DNA from: Burkholderia diffusa
Lineage (GTDB): Bacteria; Pseudomonadota; Gammaproteobacteria; Burkholderiales; Burkholderiaceae
Length of the DNA stretch: 64,000 bases
Assembly (NCBI RefSeq): GCF_902499115.1
Contig: NZ_CABVPN010000001.1
Coordinates: 1-64,000 of the forward strand
Direction of reading: 5' to 3'
Position numbers and translations under genes: made by a program. Below, piece after piece: positions 1-8,247 of this stretch. How positions within the stretch are numbered: the first letter of the stretch is position 1; every line of letters begins with the position of its first letter. The notes below the pieces were generated by a model. The model saw only the letters and a list, made by a program, of their open reading frames with translations. It was not told the DNA's origin and did not search any database.

Positions 1-314
1 GTGTGCAGGGTCTTGTGAATCAGTTGGGCCAGCCGTTCGTCGTCGATGGTGCGTGGCTTGCCGGGACGTACTTCGTCATAGAGTCCGTTGATTCGCTGAT
101 CCAGAAACCGCAGACGCCACTTGCCCACCGTGGCACGCGTGAGTTGCAGGCGTTGCGCGATCGCGCTATTGGGCTCGCCGTCAGCCGCCGCCAGCACGAT
201 GCGCGCCCGCGAGACCAGCGCAGCCGAAATCGAGCGAGAGCGCGCTATCGACATCAGTTGCGAACGCTCGTCTTCGCTCAGCACCAGTTCCGCCTTCGGT
301 CGTCCCATCACCAT
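1..314 (-). mobile_element. IS630-family transposase, N-terminal part (runs off the window)
   Basis: An open frame reads leftward from ATG at 314 to the window edge, about 104 codons with no stop. The translation starts MVMGRPKAEL and contains a basic DNA-binding segment followed by a helix-turn-helix (AIAQRLQLTRATVGKW, about residues 54-69) and a linker with PGKPRTIDDERLAQL. I recognise this as the N-terminal winged-helix/HTH part of IS630-type transposases. The DDE catalytic domain would lie beyond base 1. An in-frame ATG at 308 (MGRPK) is an equally good start. The element abuts the 3' end of xerD. Whether the full IS is intact cannot be told from this window. Confidence 0.85.
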
Positions 315-385
315 GCTGACGTCTCCCGTTCCGTTGACGTCAACATGCTACGTGAACATAGACCAGTTAACAACGGAACAGGACA
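315..385. repeat. Terminal region of the IS630-type element with nested inverted repeats
   Basis: Between the transposase start and the xerD stop are nested inverted repeats: TGACGTC (317-323) with GACGTCA (336-342), and GTTCCGTTG (329-337) with CAACGGAAC (371-379). These probably belong to the terminal repeat and promoter of the IS. IS630-group elements insert at TA, and the TA inside the xerD stop codon (387-388) is one possible target. The exact IS boundary cannot be fixed without the other end. Confidence 0.45.
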
Positions 386-1348
386 CTAGCCGCGCGGGTG
401 GTGCTGCGCGTGCAGCGTCTTCAGCCGCTCGCGCGCGACGTGCGTGTAGATCTGCGTGGTCGAGATGTCGCTGTGGCCGAGCAGCAATTGCACGACGCGC
501 AGGTCGGCGCCGTGGTTCAGCAGATGCGTCGCGAACGCGTGCCGCAGCGTATGCGGCGACAGGTGCGCGCGCACGTCGGCCTGCTGCGCGTGGCGCTTGA
601 TGATGTTCCAGAACTGCTGGCGCGTCATCCCGTCGCCGCGTCCGGTCACGAACAGCGCGTCGGCCGCGCGCGCGCCGAGCAGCGCGGGCCGCGCGTCGCG
701 CAGGTAACGCTCGATCCAGCCGTGCGCAACTTCGCCGAACGGCACGAGCCGTTCCTTCGAGCCCTTGCCCATCACGCGCACGACACCCTCGTTGAGCCCG
801 ACCTCGACGGTCTTCAGCGTGACGAGTTCGCTCACGCGCAGGCCGCTCGCGTACATCAGCTCCAGCATCGTGCGATCGCGCAGGCCGAGCGGCGTGCCGA
901 TATCGGGCGCGCCGAGCAGCGCTTCGACCTGCGCCTCGGACAGCGTCGACGGAAACCGTGCGGCCTGTTTCGCCGACGTGATGCGCAGCGTCGGGTCCGC
1001 GCTCGCGCGATGCTCGCGCACGGCCCAGCCGTAATAGCGACGGAACACCGACAACCGCCGGTTCGACGATGTCGCCTTGCCGTCGCTGCGCGCGGCGATG
1101 TAGCCGGTCACCATCGCTTCGTCGACCGAGTCGAGCGACGCGTCGTGCGTCGCCGCCAGCCATTGCGAAAACAGCATCAGATCGCGCCGGTACGCATCGA
1201 GCGTGTTGCGCGCGAGCCCGTGCTCGAGCCACAGCGCGTCGCAAAACACGTCGATCGACGCGCGGCTCGCGAGCAGCGCGGGCGATGCCGGGGCCTCGTC
1301 GCTGTCAGCGCCGGGCGCGGGGTCGGGGGAAAGCAAGGGTTCACTCAT
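386..1348 (-). CDS. xerD: Tyrosine recombinase XerD
   Basis: Site-specific tyrosine recombinase of 320 aa that with XerC resolves chromosome dimers at dif under FtsK control. A SAM-like core-binding domain spans about residues 28-112 and the catalytic domain about 133-312. The full catalytic set is visible: R171 (ASGLRVSEL), K195 (MGKGSKER), H266 and R269 (HTLRH), H292 (LGHSD) and nucleophile Y301 (QIYTHV). The ATG at 1348 overlaps the TGA of ogt by one base, so translation is probably coupled. The frame stays open upstream into ogt, but MSEPLL gives the normal family length. Its 3' end lies next to an IS630 element. The catalytic domain looks intact. Confidence 0.96.
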   Translation of the reverse strand: MSEPLLSPDPAPGADSDEAPASPALLASRASIDVFCDALWLEHGLARNTLDAYRRDLMLFSQWLAATHDASLDSVDEAMVTGYIAARSDGKATSSNRRLSVFRRYYGWAVREHRASADPTLRITSAKQAARFPSTLSEAQVEALLGAPDIGTPLGLRDRTMLELMYASGLRVSELVTLKTVEVGLNEGVVRVMGKGSKERLVPFGEVAHGWIERYLRDARPALLGARAADALFVTGRGDGMTRQQFWNIIKRHAQQADVRAHLSPHTLRHAFATHLLNHGADLRVVQLLLGHSDISTTQIYTHVARERLKTLHAQHHPRG

Positions 1349-1815
1349 CAGTACGGCACGCCTTCGTGCGCCAGCAGCCAGCGCTTCACTTTCTGGTAAT
1401 AGCCATTGTCGTCGTGGTTCGCGAAGCCGCCGAGGCCGCCTGCCGCCACGACGCGATGACACGGAATCACGAGCGGGAAATAGTTCGCGCCGCACGCCTG
1501 ACCGACCGCGCGTGGCGCGCTGCCGATCCGCTTCGCGACCTGCCCGTAGGTCAACACCGCGCCCGGCGGAATGTCGCTGATCACGTTCCACACGCGATGC
1601 TGGAAGGCACTGCCGACGTCGGCGAGCGGCAGGTCGAAACGCGCCGACGCGCGCTCGAAATAACGTTCGATCTGCTCGACCGCGCGCTTCGCGAGTGGCG
1701 AGTCCGGATCGACCGATCTGACCGACTCGGGCAGATAGACGATCTCGCGCACCACCGCGGCATCGGTGCGAATGCCGACCTTGCCGAACGGTGCGTCGAT
1801 GACTGCGTTGAACAT
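1348..1815 (-). CDS. ogt: Methylated-DNA--protein-cysteine methyltransferase
   Basis: O6-alkylguanine-DNA alkyltransferase of 155 aa, a suicide repair protein that moves the alkyl group from O6-alkylguanine to its own cysteine. The active-site PCHR motif (IPCHRVVAAGG) is near residue 123 and the RAVGQA helix of the DNA-binding fold precedes it. The start at 1815 (MFNAVIDAP) follows a good GGAGAAG ribosome-binding site. An upstream in-frame start would add an unconserved segment. The stop overlaps the xerD start by one base. No Ada-type regulatory domain is present, so this is the constitutive Ogt form. Confidence 0.93.
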   Translation of the reverse strand: MFNAVIDAPFGKVGIRTDAAVVREIVYLPESVRSVDPDSPLAKRAVEQIERYFERASARFDLPLADVGSAFQHRVWNVISDIPPGAVLTYGQVAKRIGSAPRAVGQACGANYFPLVIPCHRVVAAGGLGGFANHDDNGYYQKVKRWLLAHEGVPY

Positions 1816-1878
1816 GAGCTTCTCCTCACCGGTGAAACGCGCGGCGCCGCCGCGCGCCGCCGACACTTTACGCCGCCT

Positions 1879-3114
1879 TCATGCGGCACGCAGCGCCCAT
1901 TCGACATGCTCGCGCACGACCGGCGACGGATCGCCGGCCCGTGCACGCAACGCGGCGACGATCGCGTCGCGCGCATCGGGCGTGAGCCGGTCGGCCGGCG
2001 CGCGCAACGCATTGCCGAGCCCGACCGCGAGATTGCGCAGCCAGCTTTCGTAACCGATGCGCCGGATCGCGCTCCCCTGCATCCGCGTGTCGAACGATTC
2101 GGCATCCCAGCCGAACAGCTCGACGAGCGTCGCGCGGTCGAGACCGTGCCGCACGTCGAAATCGGCGACGGGTGCGGCCTGCGCGAACTTGTTCCACGGG
2201 CACACGAGCTGGCAGTCGTCGCAGCCGTATACGCGGTTGCCGATCATCGGCCTCAGCGGCTCCGGAATGCTGCCTTTCAGTTCGATCGTCAGGTAAGAAA
2301 TGCAACGGCGCGCGTCGACGCGATACGGTTCCACGATCGCGCCGGTCGGGCACGCGCCGATGCAGCGCGTGCAACTGCCGCAGTGCGCGCCGGGCGTCTC
2401 GGGCGCGACGTCGGGCGCGGTTTGCGCGTCGGTCGGCAGCGGAACGTCGACATAGATCTCGCCGAGGAAGAACAGTGAACCCGCGTCGCGCTGCAGCAGC
2501 AGCGTGTGCTTGCCGCGCCAGCCGACGCCGGCCTTCTGCGCGAGCTCGACCTCGAGTACCGGCGCCGAATCGGTGAACACGCGGTAGCCGAACGCGCCGA
2601 TCTCCTGCTCGATGCGCTCCGCGAGCGTCTGCAGCCGGTTGCGCAGCACCTTGTGATAGTCGCGGCCGCGTGCATAGATGGACACGACGGCCGCCTGCGG
2701 ATCGTCGAGACGCGCACGCTCGCGAGCGCGCCAGTCGTGCGGCACGAGCGCGCCAGATGACGCATCGGGCGCGTCGGCGGCAAGCGTTTCGGCCGGCAGA
2801 TAGGCGAGCCGCGCGGAGATCACGCGTCGCGTACCGGCCACAAGTTCGGCCGGCCGCGCGCGTTTCATCCCGTGTTTCGCCATATAATCCATTTCGCCGT
2901 GGCACCCGGCTTCCAGCCAGGCGGCGAGGCCTGCTTCGGCATCCGAGAGATCGGTATCGCTGATGCCGATCGCCCCGAAACCCAATTCGCGCCCCCACGC
3001 CCTGATGCGAGCGGCGAGCGCTGTCAACGTCGCATCATCGAGCGCGCACGGTGCCGCGCCTTCGGCATGTGTCGAAGGCCTGTCGGATGCGGCGAGTTCC
3101 GGTAATCGGTTCAT
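1879..3114 (-). CDS. queG: Epoxyqueuosine reductase QueG
   Basis: Cobalamin-dependent iron-sulfur enzyme of 411 aa that catalyses the last step of queuosine synthesis, reduction of epoxyqueuosine in tRNA. Two ferredoxin-like clusters are visible: C245, C248, C251 and C255 (CGSCTRCIGACP), and C298, C301 and C305 (CDDCQLVCPWNK). The TDSAPV segment near residue 181 carries the conserved acid. The C-terminal region (about 375-411) looks like the HEAT-type tRNA-binding tail. An Ala/Asp-rich insertion lies near residues 110-125. The gene is divergent from tsaE with only 17 bp between starts, the classical tsaE-queG neighbourhood. Confidence 0.95.
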   Translation of the reverse strand: MNRLPELAASDRPSTHAEGAAPCALDDATLTALAARIRAWGRELGFGAIGISDTDLSDAEAGLAAWLEAGCHGEMDYMAKHGMKRARPAELVAGTRRVISARLAYLPAETLAADAPDASSGALVPHDWRARERARLDDPQAAVVSIYARGRDYHKVLRNRLQTLAERIEQEIGAFGYRVFTDSAPVLEVELAQKAGVGWRGKHTLLLQRDAGSLFFLGEIYVDVPLPTDAQTAPDVAPETPGAHCGSCTRCIGACPTGAIVEPYRVDARRCISYLTIELKGSIPEPLRPMIGNRVYGCDDCQLVCPWNKFAQAAPVADFDVRHGLDRATLVELFGWDAESFDTRMQGSAIRRIGYESWLRNLAVGLGNALRAPADRLTPDARDAIVAALRARAGDPSPVVREHVEWALRAA

Positions 3115-3131
3115 CGCACTATTTTACGAGA

Positions 3132-3683
3132 ATGCCAGCCACGTCCCATACGCCTCATGCCGACACGCTGCCCGCCCCGCTCGCGGAGCGCGTGATCGCA
3201 CTCGCCGACGAAGCGGCGACCGAGGCCTTCGGCACCCGCTTCGCGCACGCGCTCGACGCGGCACGCAGCGAACTTGCCCATGCACACGCGTTCGACGGGC
3301 TGCAAATCCAGCTGATCGGCGACCTCGGCGCGGGCAAAACGACCCTCGTGCGCGCGATCCTGCGCGGCCTCGGCCACCCGGGGCGCGTGCGCAGCCCGAC
3401 CTACACGCTCGTCGAACCTTACGCATTCGCACGCGACGATGGGGAACTTGAGGTCTATCACTTCGATCTGTATCGATTCAACGATCCGGCCGAATGGTCC
3501 GACGCCGGCTTTCGCGAGTATTTCAATTCCAGCGCGATTTGCCTCGTCGAATGGCCGCAACAGGCGGGCACCCTGCTCGGCGTGCCCGATCTGGTTTTCT
3601 CGCTCGACGTGGATGGCGACGGCCGCGCCCTCACCGTCCGGGCGTTCAGCGCTTCAGGAAAGGCATGTCTCGAAAGATGTTGA
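3132..3683 (+). CDS. tsaE: tRNA threonylcarbamoyladenosine biosynthesis ATPase TsaE
   Basis: P-loop ATPase of the t6A synthesis complex, where it works with TsaB and TsaD on ANN-decoding tRNAs. The 183-aa protein has Walker A GDLGAGKTT at about residues 63-71, then SPTYTLVEPY, the HFDLYRF strand and a Walker-B-like EW pair (LVEWPQQ), all diagnostic of TsaE. The start at 3132 (MPATSH) gives an N-terminal extension of about 25 residues over the E. coli protein. The gene overlaps amiC by 19 bp if amiC starts at 3665, as in the usual tsaE-amiC cell-envelope operon. Confidence 0.93.
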   Translation: MPATSHTPHADTLPAPLAERVIALADEAATEAFGTRFAHALDAARSELAHAHAFDGLQIQLIGDLGAGKTTLVRAILRGLGHPGRVRSPTYTLVEPYAFARDDGELEVYHFDLYRFNDPAEWSDAGFREYFNSSAICLVEWPQQAGTLLGVPDLVFSLDVDGDGRALTVRAFSASGKACLERC

Positions 3684-5191
3684 TCAAACCGTTCCGCTCG
3701 ATCGAATCGGCGGCCACCGCGACGCACAACTGGCGGCGCCGCCAGATCCTGCGCGCGGGTGCGTCGACGCTCGTGCTCGGTCTCGTCGCGCCGCGGCTCG
3801 CGCACGCATCGTCGGTGCTCGGCGTGCGCGTGTGGCCCGCGCGCGATTACACGCGCGTCACGATCGAATCCGACCAGCCGCTGCAGAATAGCCAACAACT
3901 GCTGCAGGGTCCCGACCGGCTGGTCGTCGACCTGAACGGGCTCGATCTCGACCAGGCGCTGCGCGACCTCGTGTCGAAGATCGCGCCGAACGATCCGCAG
4001 ATCCAGTCGGTGCGCGTCGGCCAGTATCAGCCGCACGTCGTGCGGATGGTGTTCGACCTGAAAGGTTCGGTGAAGCCGCAGGTGTTCACGCTGCCGCCGG
4101 TCGGCACCTACAAGTACCGGCTCGTGTTCGACCTGTATCCGGCCGTCGCGCCCGATCCGCTGACCGACCTGATCGCGCAGACGGAGCGCAAGGAGCAGGC
4201 GCTCAACGACACGGCGCGCGCGCAGCAGATGCAGCCGCCAAGCGCGCTGAACGGGCCGGCGACGCCGCCCGTCGCGGGCAACGACAACAGCGACGCGTTC
4301 TTCCAGCGCTTCGCGCAGAACACGCCGGCCACGCCGCGCACGCCGCCGGCCGCCGCGACGCCTTCCACGCCCGCGAAGCCGGCCACCAAGCCGCCGCCCG
4401 TCATCGCACGCCGCGACGACAGCGAAGACGACGGCGACACCTACAAGTTCACCGCGCCGAAATCGGGCAAGGGCGGCACCGTGCGCCTGCTGACGGTCGC
4501 GATCGATCCGGGCCACGGCGGCGAGGATCCGGGCGCGATCGGCGGCGGTGGCACGTACGAGAAACACATCGCGCTCGACATCGCGAAGAAGCTGCGCGCG
4601 AAGATCGACGGCGCGCCGAACATGCGCGCGATGATGACGCGCGACGCCGACTTCTTCGTGCCGCTGAACGTGCGCGTGCAGAAGGCGCGCCGCGTCGGCG
4701 CCGACCTGTTCGTGTCGATCCACGCGGATGCGTTCACGACGCCGTCCGCGCGCGGCTCGTCGGTGTTCGCGCTGTCCGACCACGGCGCGTCGAGCGCCGC
4801 GGCACGCTGGCTCGCGAACAAGGAGAACTCGTCCGACCTGATCGGCGGCATCAACATCAAGACACAGGACGCGGCCGTCAGCCGCGCGCTGTTCGACATG
4901 TCGACGACCGCGCAGATCCGCGATTCGCTGCGCTACGGCAATTACGTGCTGAAGGAAGTCGGCGGCATCAACAAGCTGCACAAGGGCTCGGTCGAGCAGG
5001 CCGGGTTCGCGGTGCTGAAGGCGCCCGACATTCCGTCGATCCTTGTCGAGACCGCGTTCATCAGCAACCCTGACGAAGAACGCAGGCTCAACGACGACAG
5101 CTATCGCGACGAGATGGCCGACGCGATCTTCCGCGGCATCAAACGCTACTTCGCCGCGAATCCGCCGCTCGCGAAGAACCGGATGGCCTGA
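3665..5191 (+). CDS. amiC: N-acetylmuramoyl-L-alanine amidase, Tat-exported (AmiC type)
   Basis: Periplasmic zinc amidase of 508 aa that cleaves septal peptidoglycan during daughter-cell separation. The N-terminus carries a twin-arginine signal (NWRRRQILRAG, residues 23-33) with a hydrophobic core and an AHA cleavage site near 48. An AMIN domain spans about 50-150, followed by a Pro/Ala/Thr-rich linker (about 165-265) and the Amidase_3 domain (about 275-500). Zinc and catalytic residues appear in DPGHGGEDPG, YEKHIALD, SIHADAF and VETAFISN. ATG 3665 overlaps the end of tsaE. ATG 3677 is an alternative that keeps the signal. Confidence 0.94.
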   Translation: MSRKMLIKPFRSIESAATATHNWRRRQILRAGASTLVLGLVAPRLAHASSVLGVRVWPARDYTRVTIESDQPLQNSQQLLQGPDRLVVDLNGLDLDQALRDLVSKIAPNDPQIQSVRVGQYQPHVVRMVFDLKGSVKPQVFTLPPVGTYKYRLVFDLYPAVAPDPLTDLIAQTERKEQALNDTARAQQMQPPSALNGPATPPVAGNDNSDAFFQRFAQNTPATPRTPPAAATPSTPAKPATKPPPVIARRDDSEDDGDTYKFTAPKSGKGGTVRLLTVAIDPGHGGEDPGAIGGGGTYEKHIALDIAKKLRAKIDGAPNMRAMMTRDADFFVPLNVRVQKARRVGADLFVSIHADAFTTPSARGSSVFALSDHGASSAAARWLANKENSSDLIGGINIKTQDAAVSRALFDMSTTAQIRDSLRYGNYVLKEVGGINKLHKGSVEQAGFAVLKAPDIPSILVETAFISNPDEERRLNDDSYRDEMADAIFRGIKRYFAANPPLAKNRMA

Positions 5192-5209
5192 CCCGGCTGC
5201 CTTCCCGCC

Positions 5210-5232
5210 GCCGGCACGCGCTGCGTGCCGGC
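5210..5232. terminator. GC-rich stem-loop between convergent amiC and eamA-like gene
   Basis: GCCGGCAC (5210-5217) pairs with GTGCCGGC (5225-5232) around a 7-nt loop, in the short gap between two convergent genes. There is no T-run on either side, so intrinsic termination is uncertain. Confidence 0.45.
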
Positions 5233-5235
5233 GCG

Positions 5236-6117
5236 TCACGACGCCGCGAAGCGGCGCACCAGCTTTGCCCCGAACACGTTCACCGCGAGCCCGCCCATCA
5301 CGAGCGCGGCGCCGATCAGTTGCGCGTGCGTCAGATGCTCGTCGAGCAGCAGCGCCGACGACGCCAGCCCGACGATCGGCACCAGCAGCGAGAACTGCGC
5401 GACCTGCGCGGCCGGATAGCGCGACATCAGGCGGCTCCACAAGCCGTAGCCGACGAGCGTCGCGACGAACGCGAGATAGACGACCGCGAAGATCGACGCG
5501 CCGTCGAGCCCGGCCAGCGCGGCCCCGATCCGCTGCGGCCCCTCGAACCAGAGCGACAGCAGGAAGAACGGCACGGGCGGCACGAGGCTCGCCCACACGA
5601 CGAGCGACACCAGATTGGCCTTGCCGACTTTCTTCGTGACGATATTGCCGAACGCCCACATCGCGGCCGAGCAGATGGTCAGCAGGAAGCCCGCGAGCGT
5701 CATCGCGCGGCCGCCCTGCGCCGCGATCACGACGAGCCCGCCCGCGGCGATCGCGAGCCCGATCAGGTTCTGCACACGCAGCCGCTCGCCGAGGAACAGC
5801 ATCGCGAACACGAGCGTGAAGAACGCCTGCGACTGCAGCACGAGCGACGCGAGGCCGGCCGGCATACCGACGTACATGCCGGTAAACAGGAACACGAACT
5901 GGCCGAGCTGGATCGTCGCGCCATACAGGATCAGCATCCGCCACGGAATCTGCGGCCGGCGCACGAAGAACACCGCGGGCACCGCCGCGAGCGTGAAGCG
6001 CAGCGCGCCGAGCAGCATCGGCGGCATGCCGTGCAGGCCGACCTTGATCACGACGAAGTTCACGCCCCATGCCACGATCACGACCAGCGCGAGCAGCAAG
6101 TCCTTCGTGGCCATCAT
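5236..6117 (-). CDS. eamA: EamA-family DMT exporter (cysteine/O-acetylserine exporter-like)
   Basis: Inner-membrane transporter of 293 aa with ten predicted helices and two EamA repeats (about 5-135 and 150-285). The sequence follows E. coli EamA (YdeD) closely as I remember it: WGVNFVVIKVGLH, MPAGLASLVLQSQAFFT, YLAFVATLVGYG and LLVPIVGLASSALLLDE. A role in exporting O-acetylserine/cysteine-type metabolites is therefore likely but not certain. Two in-frame ATGs (6117, 6114) follow a GAGGAG ribosome-binding site, and 6117 has the better spacing. It is transcribed alone, divergent from the pirin gene. Confidence 0.88.
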   Translation of the reverse strand: MMATKDLLLALVVIVAWGVNFVVIKVGLHGMPPMLLGALRFTLAAVPAVFFVRRPQIPWRMLILYGATIQLGQFVFLFTGMYVGMPAGLASLVLQSQAFFTLVFAMLFLGERLRVQNLIGLAIAAGGLVVIAAQGGRAMTLAGFLLTICSAAMWAFGNIVTKKVGKANLVSLVVWASLVPPVPFFLLSLWFEGPQRIGAALAGLDGASIFAVVYLAFVATLVGYGLWSRLMSRYPAAQVAQFSLLVPIVGLASSALLLDEHLTHAQLIGAALVMGGLAVNVFGAKLVRRFAAS

Positions 6118-6362
6118 CGGCGTCTCCTCAATTGTCGGATGGTTTCCTGAAGCCGATCAGTCTACCGAATTTCGCCGTGCGGCCCGATACCCGCGCGGCG
6201 CGCATGGAATCGGCGACGGGCACAACGACATGGCGCTCGCACGACTCGCGCCCGCACGTCCGCAACACCCGGGAATCAGTTTGCACGCGCCCCCGACACG
6301 CGCGTCGCCACCGCGCCGCCAGTACAATGACCGGCATTCCAGCCGTTGCCCACGAGGCCGCC

Positions 6363-7244
6363 ATGACCGATTCGATCAAAGCCCTGCTCAAGCCGCACAT
6401 CCGCGACATCGGCAACCTGCAGGTGCGCCGCACGCTGCCCGCGCTCGCCGCACGCCTCGTCGGTCCGTTCATCTTCTTCGATCACATGGGGCCCGCGACG
6501 CTGCCGGCCGGCACCGGGCTCGACGTGCGCCCGCACCCGCACATCGGGCTCGCCACCGTCACCTACCTGTTCGACGGCGCGATCCTGCACCGCGACAGCC
6601 TCGGCTCGCTGCAGGAAATCGTGCCGGGCGACGTGAACTGGATGACGGCCGGTCGCGGCATCGTCCATTCGGAGCGCACGCCCGACGCTCAGCGTGCGAG
6701 CGGCCACACGGTACACGGGATCCAGACCTGGGTCGCGCTGCCCGTCGCCCACGAGACCACCGAGCCGTCGTTCGAGCACCATGCGGCCGACACGCTGCCC
6801 AAGCGCGACGAGAACGGCGTGTCGCTGACGGTGATCGCCGGCGACGCGTTCGGCCTGCGCTCGCCCGTCAAGACGTTCTCGCGCACACTGTACGTGGCCG
6901 CCGAATTCGCGGCCGGCGGCCGCCTCGAACTCGACGCGTCGCACGAGGAGCGCGCGGTCTACGTGGTCGACGGCGACCTCTCGATCGACGGCACGCCGGT
7001 GCCGGCCGAGCAGATGGCCGTGCTCGCGCCCGGCGCCACCGTCACGCTCGCGAGCGGCAGCGGCGCGCGCGCGATGCTGCTGGGCGGCGAGAAGATCGAC
7101 GGCGAGCGCTTCATCGAATGGAACTTCGTCGCCAGCAGCCGCGACGCGATCGAGCGCGCGAAACGGGCGTGGACGAACCAGGAAATGGGCAAGGTGCCCG
7201 GCGAAACCGAGTGGATTCCGCTGCCCGAATCGAAGCCGCGTTGA
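6363..7244 (+). CDS. Pirin-family cupin protein
   Basis: Bicupin of 293 aa. The N-terminal cupin holds the metal-site residues of pirins (HPHIGLATVTYLFDG, then HRDSLGS and GRGIVHSERTP), and the C-terminal pirin domain includes the EERAVYVVDGD strand. Bacterial pirins include quercetin 2,3-dioxygenases and redox-linked regulators, and the substrate here is unknown. ATG 6363 (MTDSIK) is chosen because homology begins there. The frame is open far upstream across the divergent promoter region. It lies 52 bp upstream of cnoX and could share a transcript. Confidence 0.9.
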   Translation: MTDSIKALLKPHIRDIGNLQVRRTLPALAARLVGPFIFFDHMGPATLPAGTGLDVRPHPHIGLATVTYLFDGAILHRDSLGSLQEIVPGDVNWMTAGRGIVHSERTPDAQRASGHTVHGIQTWVALPVAHETTEPSFEHHAADTLPKRDENGVSLTVIAGDAFGLRSPVKTFSRTLYVAAEFAAGGRLELDASHEERAVYVVDGDLSIDGTPVPAEQMAVLAPGATVTLASGSGARAMLLGGEKIDGERFIEWNFVASSRDAIERAKRAWTNQEMGKVPGETEWIPLPESKPR

Positions 7245-7296
7245 AAAAGGGGCACGCTGCCCCCATCCTGACGACATTCGAACGGAAGAGAACGAC

Positions 7297-8145
7297 ATGG
7301 ACACCACGCTTGCCACTTTCGAGAAAGACGTCATCGAGGCGTCGCTGGACACGCCCGTGCTGGTCGACTTCTGGGCGCCGTGGTGCGGCCCCTGCAAGAC
7401 GCTCGGTCCGTTGCTCGAAAAGCTCGAAGCCGACTATGAAGGCCGCTGGAAGCTCGTGAAGGTAAACGTCGACGAAAACCAGGAACTCGCCGCGCACTTC
7501 CAGACGCGCAGCATCCCGCACGTGATCGCGTTCGCCGACGGGCGTCCCGTCGACCAGTTCATCGGCGTGCTGCCGGAAGGCCAGTTGCGCGCGTTCCTCG
7601 ACCGGCTGCTGCCGGCGCCCGACGAAGCCGAACGCCGCGCCGCGCAATATGCAATCGCCGAATCGCGCTACGACGATGCGCTCACCCACCTCGAAGCGGC
7701 GCTCGCGCTGAACCCCGGCTTCGACGACGCACGGCTCGACCTGATCGAACTGCTCCTCGCGAACAACCAGGTGGACACCGCGCGCGCCGAGGCCGAGCGC
7801 CTGTCGCCGCAGACGGTACAAAGCGCCGATCCGCGCTATCAGGCGATCAAGACCCGTTTCGATGCGCTTGACGCGACGGCCGACCTGCCGCCGACCGACG
7901 CGCTCGAAGCGCGCATCGCGGCGGACCCCGCCGATCTCGAGGCACGCTTCGACCTCGCGCAGAGCCTGATCGCGCGACGCGCATACGAAGGTGCGCTCGA
8001 GCAGTTGCTGGAAATCGTGTTGCGCGACCGCGCGTATGGCGACGACCTCGGCCGCCGCACGATGATCTCGGTGTTCGAGCTGGCGGGCGATCGCCCCGAA
8101 CTCGTCGCCGCATGGCGGCGGAAGCTGAGCATGGCGCTCAACTGA
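7297..8145 (+). CDS. cnoX: Chaperedoxin CnoX (YbbN), thioredoxin plus TPR protein
   Basis: 282-aa protein with an N-terminal thioredoxin domain (about 1-110) and a C-terminal TPR region (about 115-282). The active site is a complete WCGPCK (residues 29-34). E. coli CnoX lacks a working CXXC, whereas this one keeps both cysteines and should be redox-competent like the Caulobacter type. Family role: holdase that protects unfolded proteins during oxidative (bleach) stress and hands them to GroEL or DnaK. A purine-rich ribosome-binding site (GGAAGAGAA) precedes ATG 7297. Confidence 0.92.
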   Translation: MDTTLATFEKDVIEASLDTPVLVDFWAPWCGPCKTLGPLLEKLEADYEGRWKLVKVNVDENQELAAHFQTRSIPHVIAFADGRPVDQFIGVLPEGQLRAFLDRLLPAPDEAERRAAQYAIAESRYDDALTHLEAALALNPGFDDARLDLIELLLANNQVDTARAEAERLSPQTVQSADPRYQAIKTRFDALDATADLPPTDALEARIAADPADLEARFDLAQSLIARRAYEGALEQLLEIVLRDRAYGDDLGRRTMISVFELAGDRPELVAAWRRKLSMALN

Positions 8146-8247
8146 CGAACGACCGGCCGGGCCGCGATGGCCTGGCCGAATCGCGTTGCCGCGCGCGGCA
8201 GGTCTGCCGCGCCGCGACATTGCCTTGCGCGTCGACCGGTTCCCCGA

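Noticed and set aside
1349..1591. Longer N-terminus for XerD
   Set aside because: It would lie inside ogt; the MSEPLL start gives normal length and a one-base stop/start overlap.
3458..6070. 870-codon minus-strand open frame
   Set aside because: Antisense to amiC and eamA in another frame; Arg/Ala-rich with no domain.
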